DNA from: JAPLJC01 sp963697965
Lineage (GTDB): Bacteria > Desulfobacterota > Desulfobaccia > Desulfobaccales > 0-14-0-80-60-11
Direction of reading: 5' to 3'
Length of the DNA stretch: 64,000 nt
NCBI GenBank assembly: GCA_963697965.1
Contig: OY969108.1
Coordinates: 3,100,001-3,164,000 of the forward strand
This document shows positions 1-7,788 of the stretch, piece by piece. Made by a program: the position numbers and the translations under genes. Below the pieces are notes generated by a model. That model was not told the origin of the DNA. It ran no database searches and saw nothing but the letters and a program-made list of their open reading frames with translations. Each line of letters opens with the position of its first letter. Within the stretch, counting starts at the first letter, position 1.

Positions 1-436
1 AGGGCAGGCCTTCGTCTCTGGCGGTCTGGCCGTCCACAGTGTGGTTTTCGGCGTCTTTCTGCCAGATGGGCAGGCCCCAATCCTGGAAGTCATGCACGCT
101 CTGATCGACGTGGGCGCCCAGGCTATAGACCAGGTCCTCCCGGATAATGCCCATGAGGTCGGTGCGCACCATGTTCACGTAATCGGCAATCTTGTTCTCG
201 GGGCCGATGTAGGTATTGATGGCGGAGAGGCCCATGGCCACGGCGCCGGAGCGATCCAGGGCGGCTTTGTCCACCAGGGTGATTTTGATGCCGGCGGCTT
301 TCGCCCAGGCAGCAGCTTCAACCGCGGCGCCGGTGCAAGCCATACCGCCGCCTACCAGCAGCAGGTCGGTCTCAATGGTAACTACTTCCGGTTTCGAACA
401 AAAAGACCATTTACAGAATTCTCTTTCCAGAGCCAT
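1..436 (-). CDS. aprA: Adenylylsulfate (APS) reductase, alpha subunit, N-terminal part
   Basis: Cut by the window start, so only about 145 N-terminal residues are visible. The reading starts MALEREFCKW and soon shows the FAD-binding glycine motif LLVGGGMACTGAAVEAA, followed by LVDKAALDRSGAVAMGL, both typical of AprA flavoproteins. AprA carries FAD and reduces adenosine-5'-phosphosulfate to sulfite and AMP in the cytoplasm, with electrons delivered through AprB. The start at 436 is supported by an AAGGAGG ribosome site 11 nt upstream (448-454). It lies 38 bp downstream of aprB on the same strand, in the usual order sat-aprB-aprA of sulfate reducers. The qmo genes often found next would lie outside the window. 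Confidence 0.95.
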   Translation of the reverse strand, partial: MALEREFCKWSFCSKPEVVTIETDLLLVGGGMACTGAAVEAAAWAKAAGIKITLVDKAALDRSGAVAMGLSAINTYIGPENKIADYVNMVRTDLMGIIREDLVYSLGAHVDQSVHDFQDWGLPIWQKDAENHTVDGQTARDEGLP

Positions 437-474
437 ATCTCATTAACCTCCTTGAATTTGCGCTGCTGGGTGGA

Positions 475-900
475 CTACTCGGTACGGGCCTTGCCGGTGT
501 AAAAACCGGGTTGCTTGAGGGCAGCCAAGTCGCTGGGCATGGTTTTGCCCTTGAAGCACTCAATGGAACCCTCAGACGTGGTCCGGATGGGGAACTTGAA
601 CCGCTTAATGGTCTTCTGATCCCGGAACTTGATGGTCCACATGATGGAGTCGGTGCCCCTGAGCGGGATGGTGCTGGAACCGAGGGGCATGATGTCGGCA
701 TAATGCCGGACTTCGATGGCCTGCTGGGGGCAGATCTTCACGCAATTGTAGCATTCCCAGCACTGATCCGGCTCCTGGTTGAAGGCCTTCTTGCTCTCGG
801 CGTTCAGAACCATCAGGTCGTTGGGACAAATGTACTGGCAAGCGGTCTTGTCCAGGGCCTTGCAGCCGTCACATTTTTCCATGATTACGAAACTTGGCAT
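475..900 (-). CDS. aprB: Adenylylsulfate reductase, beta (iron-sulfur) subunit
   Basis: A 141-residue ferredoxin-like subunit that passes electrons to the FAD of AprA. Eight cysteines in two clusters are visible: C10, C13, C21 and C25 (CDGCKALDKTACQYICP), then C47, C50, C53 and C57 (CWECYNCVKICP), which bind two [4Fe-4S] centres. The C-terminal tail (about residues 90-141), rich in basic and aromatic residues, is the part that in known structures wraps around AprA. Length and the start MPSFVIMEKC match the family. It lies 94 bp after sat and just before aprA, so the three are probably one operon; a good AGGAGG site precedes the ATG. Confidence 0.96.
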   Translation of the reverse strand: MPSFVIMEKCDGCKALDKTACQYICPNDLMVLNAESKKAFNQEPDQCWECYNCVKICPQQAIEVRHYADIMPLGSSTIPLRGTDSIMWTIKFRDQKTIKRFKFPIRTTSEGSIECFKGKTMPSDLAALKQPGFYTGKARTE

Positions 901-994
901 AACTTAAAACCTCCTCATTAGGGTTAAGCGGTTATCCTTGCTATTTACATTGGGGAGAAGCGGCCAGCGGCTGCATCCCTCCCAATTTTACCCC

Positions 995-2227
995 TTACTT
1001 CTTGGCGCTGATATCCCCGGTGGCGAACCCGTGGACCTTGACCTCCACCTTCTTGGTGAGGCCCCCATAATATTTCCGGAGGACTTTCAGGACTTCGGGA
1101 CGGCTGAAGTGATCCGGCACTTCCATGTCTTCGGAGAGCATCTTGCGCAGCATGGTGCCCGAGAGCATCAGGCGGTCTTCCTTGCCGTGGCAGCAGGTGC
1201 GCATGGAAGCCATGCCGTCGCACTTGTGGCAGTAGAAGGTCCAGTCGATGTTCAGGGGTTTGAGCTCCAGGGCGTCCTTGGGGATCTTGGTGAAGATCTT
1301 CTGGGCGTCGAAGGGGCCGTAATACTCGCCCACCCCGGCATGGTCCCGGCCCACGATCAGGTGGGAGCAGCCGAAGTTCTGGCGGAACACCGCATGGAAC
1401 AGGGCCTCCCGGGGGCCGGCATAGCGCATATCCAGGGGATAGCCGGACTGGATGGCGGTATCCTTGACGAAGTAGTGCTGGGTCAAGACGTTGATGGCCT
1501 CGGTGCGCACTTCCGCCGGGATGTCGCCGGGTTTCAACTTGCCCAGGAGCTGGTGGATCAGAACGCCGTCGCAGACCTCGATGGCGATCTTGGCCAGGTA
1601 CTCGTGGGAGCGGTGCATGGGGTTCCGGAGCTGCAGGGCGGCGATGGTTTCCCAGCCCTTGTCTTCAAACATCTTCCGGGTTTCCCAGGGCCGCATGTAG
1701 AGGCCGGGATACTGTTTCGGGAAGGGGCCCTCGCTCCAGACCTTACAAACCCCGCCCAGGTTGACTTCCTCCTGGCCCATGACCATTTGCACCCCAGGGT
1801 GCTCCATGTCATCGGTGGTGAAGACCTGCTTGCACTCCCACTTTTTGTCGATCTTGTACTTTTCGGTGACCTTCATGGTCCCCATCATCTCTTCGGTCTC
1901 TGCATCCACCAGCAGGACTTCCTGGCCGGTCTTGATGGAGTCGGCCTTGCCCTGGTTGACGGACATGGTGACGGGGATGGGCCAGAAGGTGCCGTCCTTG
2001 AGCTTCATGTCATCGCTGCAGGAGCCCTTCCAGTCGTCGTGGCCCATGAAGCCATTCAGGGGGGTGAAGCCGCCGATGCCCATCATGATGAGGTCGGCCG
2101 TTTCCCGGGAGGTCAAGGTAACAACGGTCAGTTCTTTGGCGCGCTTTTTCTCTTCGGTCACCTGGGCCGGGGAGAGCAGCAAGGGTTTTAACTTTTTCTC
2201 TTTACCGTGGGGATTGACTAAGGCCAT
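995..2227 (-). CDS. sat: Sulfate adenylyltransferase (dissimilatory ATP sulfurylase)
   Basis: 410 residues, the usual length of the single-domain homo-oligomeric Sat of sulfate reducers. It makes APS and pyrophosphate from ATP and sulfate, the first cytoplasmic step of sulfate respiration. Visible signatures are the nucleotide-binding QLRNPMHRSHEYL segment (with the HxxH-type HRSH) and the second motif IVGRDHAGVGEYYG. A cysteine/histidine-rich stretch TFYCHKCDGMASMRTCCH near residue 330 resembles the zinc-binding segment seen in Sat of some sulfate reducers. It is the first gene of the sat-aprB-aprA set, with a GGAGGAAG ribosome site and, 25-90 bp upstream, a promoter and a perfect palindrome (separate entries). 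Confidence 0.97.
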   Translation of the reverse strand: MALVNPHGKEKKLKPLLLSPAQVTEEKKRAKELTVVTLTSRETADLIMMGIGGFTPLNGFMGHDDWKGSCSDDMKLKDGTFWPIPVTMSVNQGKADSIKTGQEVLLVDAETEEMMGTMKVTEKYKIDKKWECKQVFTTDDMEHPGVQMVMGQEEVNLGGVCKVWSEGPFPKQYPGLYMRPWETRKMFEDKGWETIAALQLRNPMHRSHEYLAKIAIEVCDGVLIHQLLGKLKPGDIPAEVRTEAINVLTQHYFVKDTAIQSGYPLDMRYAGPREALFHAVFRQNFGCSHLIVGRDHAGVGEYYGPFDAQKIFTKIPKDALELKPLNIDWTFYCHKCDGMASMRTCCHGKEDRLMLSGTMLRKMLSEDMEVPDHFSRPEVLKVLRKYYGGLTKKVEVKVHGFATGDISAKK

Positions 2228-2252
2228 CTATCTTCCTCCTCGGGAATTAAAA

Positions 2253-2270
2253 ATGTGAAAATTTTCACAT
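2253..2270. promoter_or_regulatory. Perfect 18-bp palindrome in the sat leader (CRP/FNR-superfamily-like site)
   Basis: ATGTGAAAATTTTCACAT is an uninterrupted palindrome containing the TGTGA-N6-TCACA pattern recognised by CRP/FNR-family regulators. In Desulfovibrio a comparable site is attributed to HcpR, which controls sulfate-reduction and nitrosative-stress genes. It lies 26 bp upstream of the sat start and about 15 bp downstream of the predicted -10 element, so a bound protein would act as a roadblock rather than an activator. The sequence match is seen; the regulator is inferred. Confidence 0.6.
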
Positions 2271-2285
2271 GTCATACAGTTCTTC

Positions 2286-2314
2286 AAATTATTCCATTTT
2301 GGGAAGATTGTCAA
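2286..2314 (-). promoter_or_regulatory. Sigma-70-type promoter for sat-aprBA
   Basis: On the minus strand TTGACA (2314-2309) is followed after 17 bp by TAATTT (2291-2286), inside an AT-rich run. Predicted transcription would start near 2279, giving a leader of about 50 nt that includes the palindrome at 2253-2270. The surrounding gene-free stretch 2228-2419 shows nothing else. Confidence 0.55.
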
Positions 2315-2419
2315 TCATTTTTTCACTAACTGCTCATTTTCGCGAGCGGGTCTGCGGCTCCGGGGAGCATAGAAAATTATTGCGTAAATTCAATCAGTTA
2401 ACCAAACAGGGGCAGGCGC

Positions 2420-3286
2420 TCAAACGGACAACCGGTAAATCGGGGTGGGTTCCTGGCGTCCCCTCAGCACCACCGGCGAAAGTGCGACCAACTGGAACTG
2501 CCCTTCCACCTGACTATAGGTGGCCTGGCTCACCAGCGTGTCCGCGCCCAGTTCCTTGGCCGCCTCCAGGAGCCGGGCCGCGACGTTCACCGTGTCGCCG
2601 ATGATGGTGAAGTCCATGCGCCTTACGGAGCCGATGTTGCCGACGATGGCCTCCCCGGTGTTGATGCCGATGCGCATTCCCTGGATAGGGGTGCGCCCCT
2701 GGGCCTGCATCTCGCCCAGGCGGCGCTGCAGGGCCAGGGCGCATTCCACCGCCCGGGTGGCGGCGCCGGCCAGCGGCAGCGGCACGCCGAAGACCGCCAT
2801 GAGCCCGTCGCCCAGGTATTTATCCAGGGTCCCCTGGTGCTGGAAGACCAGGTCCACCATCTCGGTGAAGAAAACGTTGAGCACCTCCACCACCTGCTCC
2901 GGCTCCAGGGGCTCGGCCATGGCGGTAAAATTACGGATATCGGCAAAGAGCACGGTGACTTCCTGGCGCTGGCCCCCCAGTTGCAGCAGGGCCGGATTTT
3001 TCAGGATCTCCTCGCACATCTCCGGGCTAACGTAGCGCGAGATGGTGTCCCGCAGCAGGTGTTTCTCCTCATAGAGGCGCAGGCGGCTGCGTAGGGTCGC
3101 CTCGTGATGGGCCTCCTCCGAGGCGATCTCCCTGAGGAGTCTTTGGAGTTCGGGATCATCGGACTCCTGGGCCAGGGCCTGGTAGCTCTTCCGAGCCTCC
3201 AGCTCATGGGCGATGGCCAGTTCGATGGCCTGGATGATGCTCAGATCCTGTTTTCCGTTTTTGGTTTTCTTTTTTCTGCCTGCCAT
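2420..3286 (-). CDS. Ferritin-like (rubrerythrin-type) helix pair fused to a class III adenylate cyclase
   Basis: 288 residues. Roughly residues 15-75 form two helices with ferritin/rubrerythrin-type metal ligands: E28/E30 in AHELEARKSYQ and the ExxH motif E58/H61 in SEEAHHE. A linker helix then leads to a full class III cyclase domain (about 105-288). All key cyclase residues are present: metal aspartates D116 (LFADIRNF) and D160 (KYLGDGLMAVFG), adenine-selecting K156 and D225 (MDFTIIGD), and transition-state N234/R238 (VNVAAR). It should make cAMP from ATP in the cytoplasm. The two-helix unit is half a ferritin bundle and could be completed by dimerisation, which cyclases of this class need anyway, so iron or oxygen sensing is a reasonable inference. 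ATG at 3286 was preferred to a TTG six bases earlier. Confidence 0.85.
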   Translation of the reverse strand: MAGRKKKTKNGKQDLSIIQAIELAIAHELEARKSYQALAQESDDPELQRLLREIASEEAHHEATLRSRLRLYEEKHLLRDTISRYVSPEMCEEILKNPALLQLGGQRQEVTVLFADIRNFTAMAEPLEPEQVVEVLNVFFTEMVDLVFQHQGTLDKYLGDGLMAVFGVPLPLAGAATRAVECALALQRRLGEMQAQGRTPIQGMRIGINTGEAIVGNIGSVRRMDFTIIGDTVNVAARLLEAAKELGADTLVSQATYSQVEGQFQLVALSPVVLRGRQEPTPIYRLSV

Positions 3287-3360
3287 GGTCAAATCACCGT
3301 GTCTTCTTTTAACTTAATCAGCCGCAGTGACAAAATCTACCTGAGCGAATCGTTTTTCAC

Positions 3361-3388
3361 AGAAAACTGAAAACAGGAAACAGAAAAC
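3361..3388. repeat. Heptamer array next to the truA stop codon
   Basis: Four 7-bp units in strict register (AGAAAAC, TGAAAAC, AGGAAAC, AGAAAAC) end three bases before the truA stop codon at 3391-3393. This is one of the degenerate heptamer arrays scattered through the window. Confidence 0.8.
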
Positions 3389-3390
3389 TA

Positions 3391-4134
3391 TCAATACTCC
3401 ACTGCCACCAGGAACAATCCCTGGGGCGGAGCGGTGGGGCCGGCCAGATGGCGCTCCCGGTTCTTGAGCAAATCGGCCAGCAGGGAGGGCGCGGCCTTCC
3501 CCTGGCCCACCGCCGCCATGGTGCCCACCAGGCTGCGGACCATGCCCCTTAAGAAGCCGTTGCCGGTGATGGAGAAGATGAGCCAGCCCCCGGGGTGAGT
3601 CCGCCAGCGGGCCGCGGCAATCCGCCGCACCGGGTTGAGCGAATTGCCGCCGCTGGCCCTGAAGGCGGAAAAATCGTGCTCCCCGGGGAGCAGGGCCGCG
3701 GCCGCCGCCATGGCCTTAAGGTCCAGGTTCCCGGAAAGCCACCAGCCGCAATGGTGATGCAGGGGGGAACGGCGAGGCCGGCTGAGGATGCGGTATTCGT
3801 AGGTCTTTAAGAGGGCCGATTTCCGGGCGTGAAACTCCGGAGGGACCTCACGGGCCTCCAGAACCGCGATATCCCAGGGCAGCATGGAGTTGGCACCGTC
3901 CTCAAAGGCCTTCAGGGGCAGGGCGCCAATGGTGCGAAAATTGGCCACCTGCCCCAGGGCGTGCACCCCGGCATCGGTGCGCCCCGAGGCGATGAGACCG
4001 ATTTGCTCCCCGGTGAGCCGCGCCAGGGCCTCTTCCAACACCTGTTGAATGGAGACCGCGTTCTTCTGGCGCTGCCAGCCGTGGTAGCGGGTGCCGTCGT
4101 ATTCCAGCCACAGGGCAATATTGCGCGTTGTCAT
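3391..4134 (-). CDS. truA: tRNA pseudouridine synthase A
   Basis: 247 residues, normal for TruA, which converts U38-U40 of the tRNA anticodon stem-loop to pseudouridine. The catalytic aspartate D54 lies in the canonical SGRTDAGVHALGQVANF segment. Other family blocks are LEYDGTRYHGWQRQ at the N-terminus and the FLRGMVRSLVGTM segment near residue 195. It stands alone between the cyclase fusion and a degraded small gene. Degenerate short repeats flank it on both sides (AAAAGGG-type units at about 4154-4193, heptamers at 3361-3388). Confidence 0.96.
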   Translation of the reverse strand: MTTRNIALWLEYDGTRYHGWQRQKNAVSIQQVLEEALARLTGEQIGLIASGRTDAGVHALGQVANFRTIGALPLKAFEDGANSMLPWDIAVLEAREVPPEFHARKSALLKTYEYRILSRPRRSPLHHHCGWWLSGNLDLKAMAAAAALLPGEHDFSAFRASGGNSLNPVRRIAAARWRTHPGGWLIFSITGNGFLRGMVRSLVGTMAAVGQGKAAPSLLADLLKNRERHLAGPTAPPQGLFLVAVEY

Positions 4135-4153
4135 CTGACGGGACGGTCAATCA

Positions 4154-4193
4154 GGGGGAAAAGGCGAAAAGGGAAAAGGGGGAAAAGGAAAAA
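4154..4193. repeat. Purine-rich short tandem repeat upstream of truA
   Basis: Five degenerate units of G-run plus AAAA (7-9 bp each) lie just upstream of the truA start. It is a member of the same short-repeat class as the heptamer arrays, but less regular. Confidence 0.6.
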
Positions 4194-4251
4194 CAAAGAT
4201 TGAATGCCCCCGATTATTATTAGTTAAATTTAAGGTGTATGAAAAATAAAT

Positions 4252-4581
4252 TTAGAAATGCAAATAGACCGAATTTCCTTCCAAGCTACTCCTAATAAGA
4301 CCCTCATGCACTAAGATTGCCACAATATGAGAAGCATACCTTGGGGTTAAACTTGAGTTTTGCTTAACCTATTCCCCTAAACCACCTCGAATTGGAGAAG
4401 TCATACAGAAGCCACCGGGTATTTTTTGTCCATGAAAATTATTCAAAATTGCCTTAAATAAATCAGATGAAATGCGTGCATTAACTTTATTAAAATGCAA
4501 GGTTACACCGGAAAGAGTGTTTCCGCTATAATTGAATTCCTTCCTCTTCCCAGAAGATCCTAAGGTATAGATTGTTGGCAT
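4252..4581 (-). pseudogene. Small uncharacterised protein interrupted by an in-frame amber codon
   Basis: From ATG 4581 the reading gives 70 residues ending PIRGGLGE, then TAG at 4371-4369. The same frame continues without another stop as VKQNSSLTPRYASHIVAIL, VHEGLIRSS and onward to a TAA at 4254-4252, about 109 codons in all. The continuation reads like real protein (a winged-helix-like stretch), so the gene appears to be one unit with a nonsense codon at position 71. A single G-to-A change from TGG would explain it. I do not recognise the family; the first part contains a VTLHFNKVNARISSDLF stretch. The region is clearly AT-richer than its neighbours, which suggests transfer. Readthrough cannot be excluded. 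Confidence 0.55.
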
Positions 4582-4604
4582 TCTGAGAAAAGCTCCTCTG
4601 TAAC

Positions 4605-4649
4605 TTTACCCCTTTTATCTTTTACCTTTTCCCCTTTTACCCTTTTCTC
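4605..4649. repeat. Pyrimidine-rich 7-8 bp repeat over the argC 3' end
   Basis: Six units of TTTT plus ACC/CCC/ATC (8, 7, 7, 8, 8, 7 bp) run up to the argC stop codon at 4649-4651. The array belongs to the same class as the heptamer arrays elsewhere. Confidence 0.65.
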
Positions 4650-5692
4650 TAAGGAATAAGAGGCACCAAATCCAAGCCCGTCGTCTCGGGGAACCCGGCC
4701 ATCAGGTTGAAGTTGTGCACCGCCTGGCCGGCGGCCCCCCGGTGCAGGTTGTCGATGGCCACAACAACAATGACCCGCCCCCGGGCGCCGTCCACCCGCA
4801 CGCCCAGATCGCAATAGTTGCTGCCCCGGACGTTGATGGTATTGGGGAGGCCGCCCTGGGGCAGCAAGCGGATAAAGGGCTGACCCTCATAGAAATTCTG
4901 GTAGAAGTTGAGAATCTCCACTTCGTCCAGAGGCCGCAGCAGCCGGGCGTACAGGGTCCCCAGGATGCCCCGGCTCAGGGGCGCCAGATGAGGGCTGAAG
5001 GTCACCAGCACCGGTTCTCCGGCCAGAAGGCTCAACTCCTGCTCCATTTCCGGGTTGTGGCGGTGCTCCGCCACCTTGTAGGCCCGCAGCCCCTCGTTGA
5101 CTTCGCAATACTGGGTGCCGAGGGACGCCTGGCGGCCGGCCCCGCTGACGCCGGAGGTGCAATCGGCGATCAGCGAGTCCAGGTGAATCAGCTTATTCTG
5201 CACCAGGGGCGCCAGTCCCAGGATAACGCAGGTGGGGTAGCAGCCGGGGTTGCCCACCAGGCGGGCCCGGCTCACCGCGTAGCCATGGATCTCCGGCAGG
5301 CCGTAGACCGCCTCGGCCAGCAGTTCCTTGGCCACATGCGGCTGATACCACTTTTCATAGACCGCGGCGTCCTTGAAGCGAAAATCGGCGCTCAAGTCCA
5401 CCACCCGGCAGTCCCGGGCCAGCAGCCGGGGCACCACTTCCATGGCGGTCTGATGCGGCACGCTGGTGAAGACCACCTCCGCTAAGCCGGCAATAGCCTC
5501 GGGGTCAGGAATGATGAAATCGAGGTCGCAGATGCGGGTTAAGGCGGGAAACACCGAGGCCAGGGGCTGCCCGGCCCATTGACGGGAAGTGACCGCGGTA
5601 AGCCGGGCCCCCGGGTGCCGGACCAAAAGCCGCACCAGTTCCAAACCGGCGTAGCCGGAGGCGCCCATGACCGCGACCGAGATCTGCTTCAT
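4649..5692 (-). CDS. argC: N-acetyl-gamma-glutamyl-phosphate reductase
   Basis: 347 residues. It reduces N-acetylglutamyl-5-phosphate to the semialdehyde with NADPH, the third step of arginine biosynthesis. The N-terminal nucleotide-binding motif VAVMGASGYAGLELVRLL, the catalytic cysteine C151 in GNPGCYPT, and the following LAPLVQNKLI block are all present. It lies 120 bp after rpsI on the same strand and may share the rplM-rpsI transcript. No other arginine genes are in the window. Confidence 0.97.
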   Translation of the reverse strand: MKQISVAVMGASGYAGLELVRLLVRHPGARLTAVTSRQWAGQPLASVFPALTRICDLDFIIPDPEAIAGLAEVVFTSVPHQTAMEVVPRLLARDCRVVDLSADFRFKDAAVYEKWYQPHVAKELLAEAVYGLPEIHGYAVSRARLVGNPGCYPTCVILGLAPLVQNKLIHLDSLIADCTSGVSGAGRQASLGTQYCEVNEGLRAYKVAEHRHNPEMEQELSLLAGEPVLVTFSPHLAPLSRGILGTLYARLLRPLDEVEILNFYQNFYEGQPFIRLLPQGGLPNTINVRGSNYCDLGVRVDGARGRVIVVVAIDNLHRGAAGQAVHNFNLMAGFPETTGLDLVPLIP

Positions 5693-5812
5693 GTCCGGGA
5701 GAGGCCCTTAAAGGGGTTGGGAAAGGCGAGCGGGAGGGCGGGCGCTTTTTTTAAGGGTGCCCGGGGTCTCACCACAGAGTCCCCCGGCCCTCCCTCAAAT
5801 AAATCCGACAAG

Positions 5813-6208
5813 TTACCGTTTCGAATACTGGCAACCGCGGCGGGCGCCCCGGAGACCGTACTTCTTCCGCTCTTTGATGCGGGAGTCCCGGGTGAGAAAG
5901 CCCGCCTTTTTCAGGCTGGGGCGCAATTCCGGGTTGAGGGTCACCAGGGCCCGGCTCAAGGCGTGTTTCACCGCCCCTGCCTGCCCTTCCAGACCGCCGC
6001 CCCGGACGTTCACCAATATGTCGAGTTCCGGACCCACGTTGACCAGTTGCAAGGGTTGCCGCACCAGATTGCGGGTGGTCTCCATGGGAAAGTATTCTTC
6101 GAAGTTCCGCTGATTCACCAGAATCCGGCCGCTGCCGGGCCGCAGGTAGACCCGCGCTATGGCTGTCTTGCGCTTGCCGCTGGCATGGATGCTTGCTGGG
6201 GCCGCCAT
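5813..6208 (-). CDS. rpsI: 30S ribosomal protein S9
   Basis: 131 residues counting from ATG 6208. The core HASGKRKTAIARVYLRPGSG, the GGGLEGQAGAVKHALSRAL segment and the basic C-terminus ending YSKR (whose tail reaches into the P site) are typical. The start codon overlaps the rplM stop as TGATG with a GGGAGGA ribosome site inside rplM, so the two are translationally coupled. An in-frame TTG four codons earlier was rejected. Confidence 0.97.
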   Translation of the reverse strand: MAAPASIHASGKRKTAIARVYLRPGSGRILVNQRNFEEYFPMETTRNLVRQPLQLVNVGPELDILVNVRGGGLEGQAGAVKHALSRALVTLNPELRPSLKKAGFLTRDSRIKERKKYGLRGARRGCQYSKR

Positions 6209-6642
6209 CAATCCTCCCAAGTTAGGGCGGTCGGTTGCTGGGCCTGGTGGGGATGCTCCCCCCCGGGATAAACCTTCAACTTCTTCAGCAACCGCCTTCC
6301 CAGGCTATTTTTCGGCAACATTCCCCGGACTGCGTGGCGCAGCACCTCGATGGGTTTCTTCTGCAGCAGGTGGCGGGCCGAAATCTCCTTCAGCCCCCCC
6401 ATGTAGCCGGAATGCCGATAATAGATCTTATTGTCCAGTTTCCTGCCGGTCAGCTGCACCTGCGCGGCATTGACCACCACTACGAAATCCCCGGTGTCGG
6501 CGTGGGGGGTGAAGACCGGCTTGGTCTTGCCGCGGAGCACCATGGCGATGCGGCTGGCCAGGCGGCCCAAGACCTTGTCCCGGGCATCCACCACGTACCA
6601 TTGCCGGGGAACATCCCCGCTACCGGCGGTATAGCTCTTCAT
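6208..6642 (-). CDS. rplM: 50S ribosomal protein L13
   Basis: 144 residues from the ATG at 6642, the normal length of L13, an early-assembly protein of the large subunit. Visible blocks are WYVVDARDKVLGRLASRIA, the GKTKPVFTPHADTGDFVVV stretch and the KKLKVYPGGEHPHQAQQP end. A TTG seven codons upstream is in frame, but the ATG has the better ribosome site (GGGAG) and matches the family. First gene of rplM-rpsI, with a strong promoter 30-58 bp upstream. Confidence 0.97.
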   Translation of the reverse strand: MKSYTAGSGDVPRQWYVVDARDKVLGRLASRIAMVLRGKTKPVFTPHADTGDFVVVVNAAQVQLTGRKLDNKIYYRHSGYMGGLKEISARHLLQKKPIEVLRHAVRGMLPKNSLGRRLLKKLKVYPGGEHPHQAQQPTALTWED

Positions 6643-6670
6643 GGAAAGCACTCCCAATTTCAATCTTGAA

Positions 6671-6700
6671 AATATATCGGGCCGCGCCCGCCCTTGTCAA
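6671..6700 (-). promoter_or_regulatory. Sigma-70-type promoter for rplM-rpsI
   Basis: TTGACA (6700-6695) and TATATT (6676-6671) are separated by 18 bp on the minus strand, a near-consensus promoter. Transcription would start about 20 nt before the L13 ATG. Confidence 0.65.
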
Positions 6701-7023
6701 GGGGGTGCCCCTCATTTGCCGGGGAATCTGCGGTTTTTCCTAGAAAAAATCGAACCCGCTCATCTCACCCGGCCTCCAGACAACGGTTTTTGGGGTTTCC
6801 GAAACAGCCCGGGGTCGCCGGGAGGGCACTGGGCTGCCAACCAACCGGGCTAGCCCCCGGAGGCGGCCGCACCTTGGCGAGCGCCCGGGTTCCAGGTATA
6901 ATTGCTGTAAATTATAGCATATTTCGCCAGGGGGCTCGCGACGGCCCGGCGTTGATTATGCTTTTCTTTGCCCGGAGAATGTGTTAAAAAAAAGTTTGAG
7001 CGATTAGCCAACGGAACCGGACT
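6701..7023. other. Divergent intergenic region between rplM and the zinc-ribbon gene
   Basis: About 320 bp between divergent genes. Apart from the rplM promoter next to it, I see no coding sequence, repeat or clear promoter for the plus-strand pair; the last 60 bp are AT-rich. Confidence 0.4.
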
Positions 7024-7788
7024 ATGCCTTTTTGCGAGCAATGCCAAATAATTCATGGGGACGAGCACCGCTTCTGCCAGCGCTGCGGCCAATTGCTGAA
7101 GAGCTCCAGGAGCGCCGCGGGCCGCGGCTGCACCCGTTGCGGCACCCCCACCTTCCCGGCTCAAAAGTTTTGCACCGAGTGTGGTCTGCCCCTAAGAATG
7201 GCCCGGGTGGCCCAGGACGAAGAGCCTCAACAAGAGGAGCGCCCGCCGCTCTTTTATCCCAGGAGGACCGAACCAATGCCCCGCCGTCGCCCGCGGCGCT
7301 CCAGCCGCATCATCTCCCTGCTCGGCGTTCTCCTGGTGGCGGTGGGCGTCTGGTATCTCTGGCGCCAACTGCCGGCCACCACCACCCTGGAGCGGTCCCC
7401 GGCCACTGTCGCCGCCCCCCAGCAAGATCTGAAACGGGATGTGGAAATGATCTCGGAAAAGATTCGGGCCGCCCTCCTCAACAAGGACATCAACAAGTGG
7501 CTCAGTTGCTATTCCTCCGACTATCGCAATCTGGGACAGTTAGAGAATCAAATCTTGGAACTGTGGAAGAATTACGATGTCAAGAGTGTCGATTATCGGA
7601 TTTCCAATGTTCAGCCCCTGAGCGATACGCAGGCTACGGCAAGTGTTGTCTGGAACATTCAATTATATAACCAAAGCACCCATGACTTCGACCTCCGCCG
7701 GCTAAGTTATAAAATCACCCTGGAAAAAAAGGGCAATGACTGGAAGATCCAGGACAGCCAACCGGAAAACGCTGGAGGGTCTGGTTAA
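7024..7788 (+). CDS. Double zinc-ribbon, single-membrane-span protein with an NTF2-like C-terminus
   Basis: 254 residues. Two zinc ribbons open the protein (C4/C7/C18/C21 and C36/C39/C50/C53, CxxC knuckles). A basic patch RRRPRRSSR precedes one membrane span (about 98-113, IISLLGVLLVAVGVWYLW). The C-terminal 130 residues (KIRAALLNKDINKWLSCYSS to WKIQDSQPE) look like an NTF2/SnoaL-type alpha+beta domain, probably on the periplasmic side. No enzyme motif is visible; zinc-ribbon/membrane/NTF2-like proteins are widespread and uncharacterised. The next gene starts at the base after its stop codon, so the two are probably co-translated. Confidence 0.7.
   Translation: MPFCEQCQIIHGDEHRFCQRCGQLLKSSRSAAGRGCTRCGTPTFPAQKFCTECGLPLRMARVAQDEEPQQEERPPLFYPRRTEPMPRRRPRRSSRIISLLGVLLVAVGVWYLWRQLPATTTLERSPATVAAPQQDLKRDVEMISEKIRAALLNKDINKWLSCYSSDYRNLGQLENQILELWKNYDVKSVDYRISNVQPLSDTQATASVVWNIQLYNQSTHDFDLRRLSYKITLEKKGNDWKIQDSQPENAGGSG

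Noticed and set aside
938..2191. Long open frame (417 codons) on the opposite strand of sat
   Set aside because: It mirrors sat; GC-rich codons leave antisense frames open. Composition is dominated by G, A, L, H and V repeats, and sat is certain.
4369..4371. Amber codon as pyrrolysine insertion site
   Set aside because: No pyl gene or insertion context is visible; point mutation is simpler. Mentioned as a check only.
4715..5485. Long frame antisense to argC
   Set aside because: Same effect as above; argC has its catalytic cysteine and full length.
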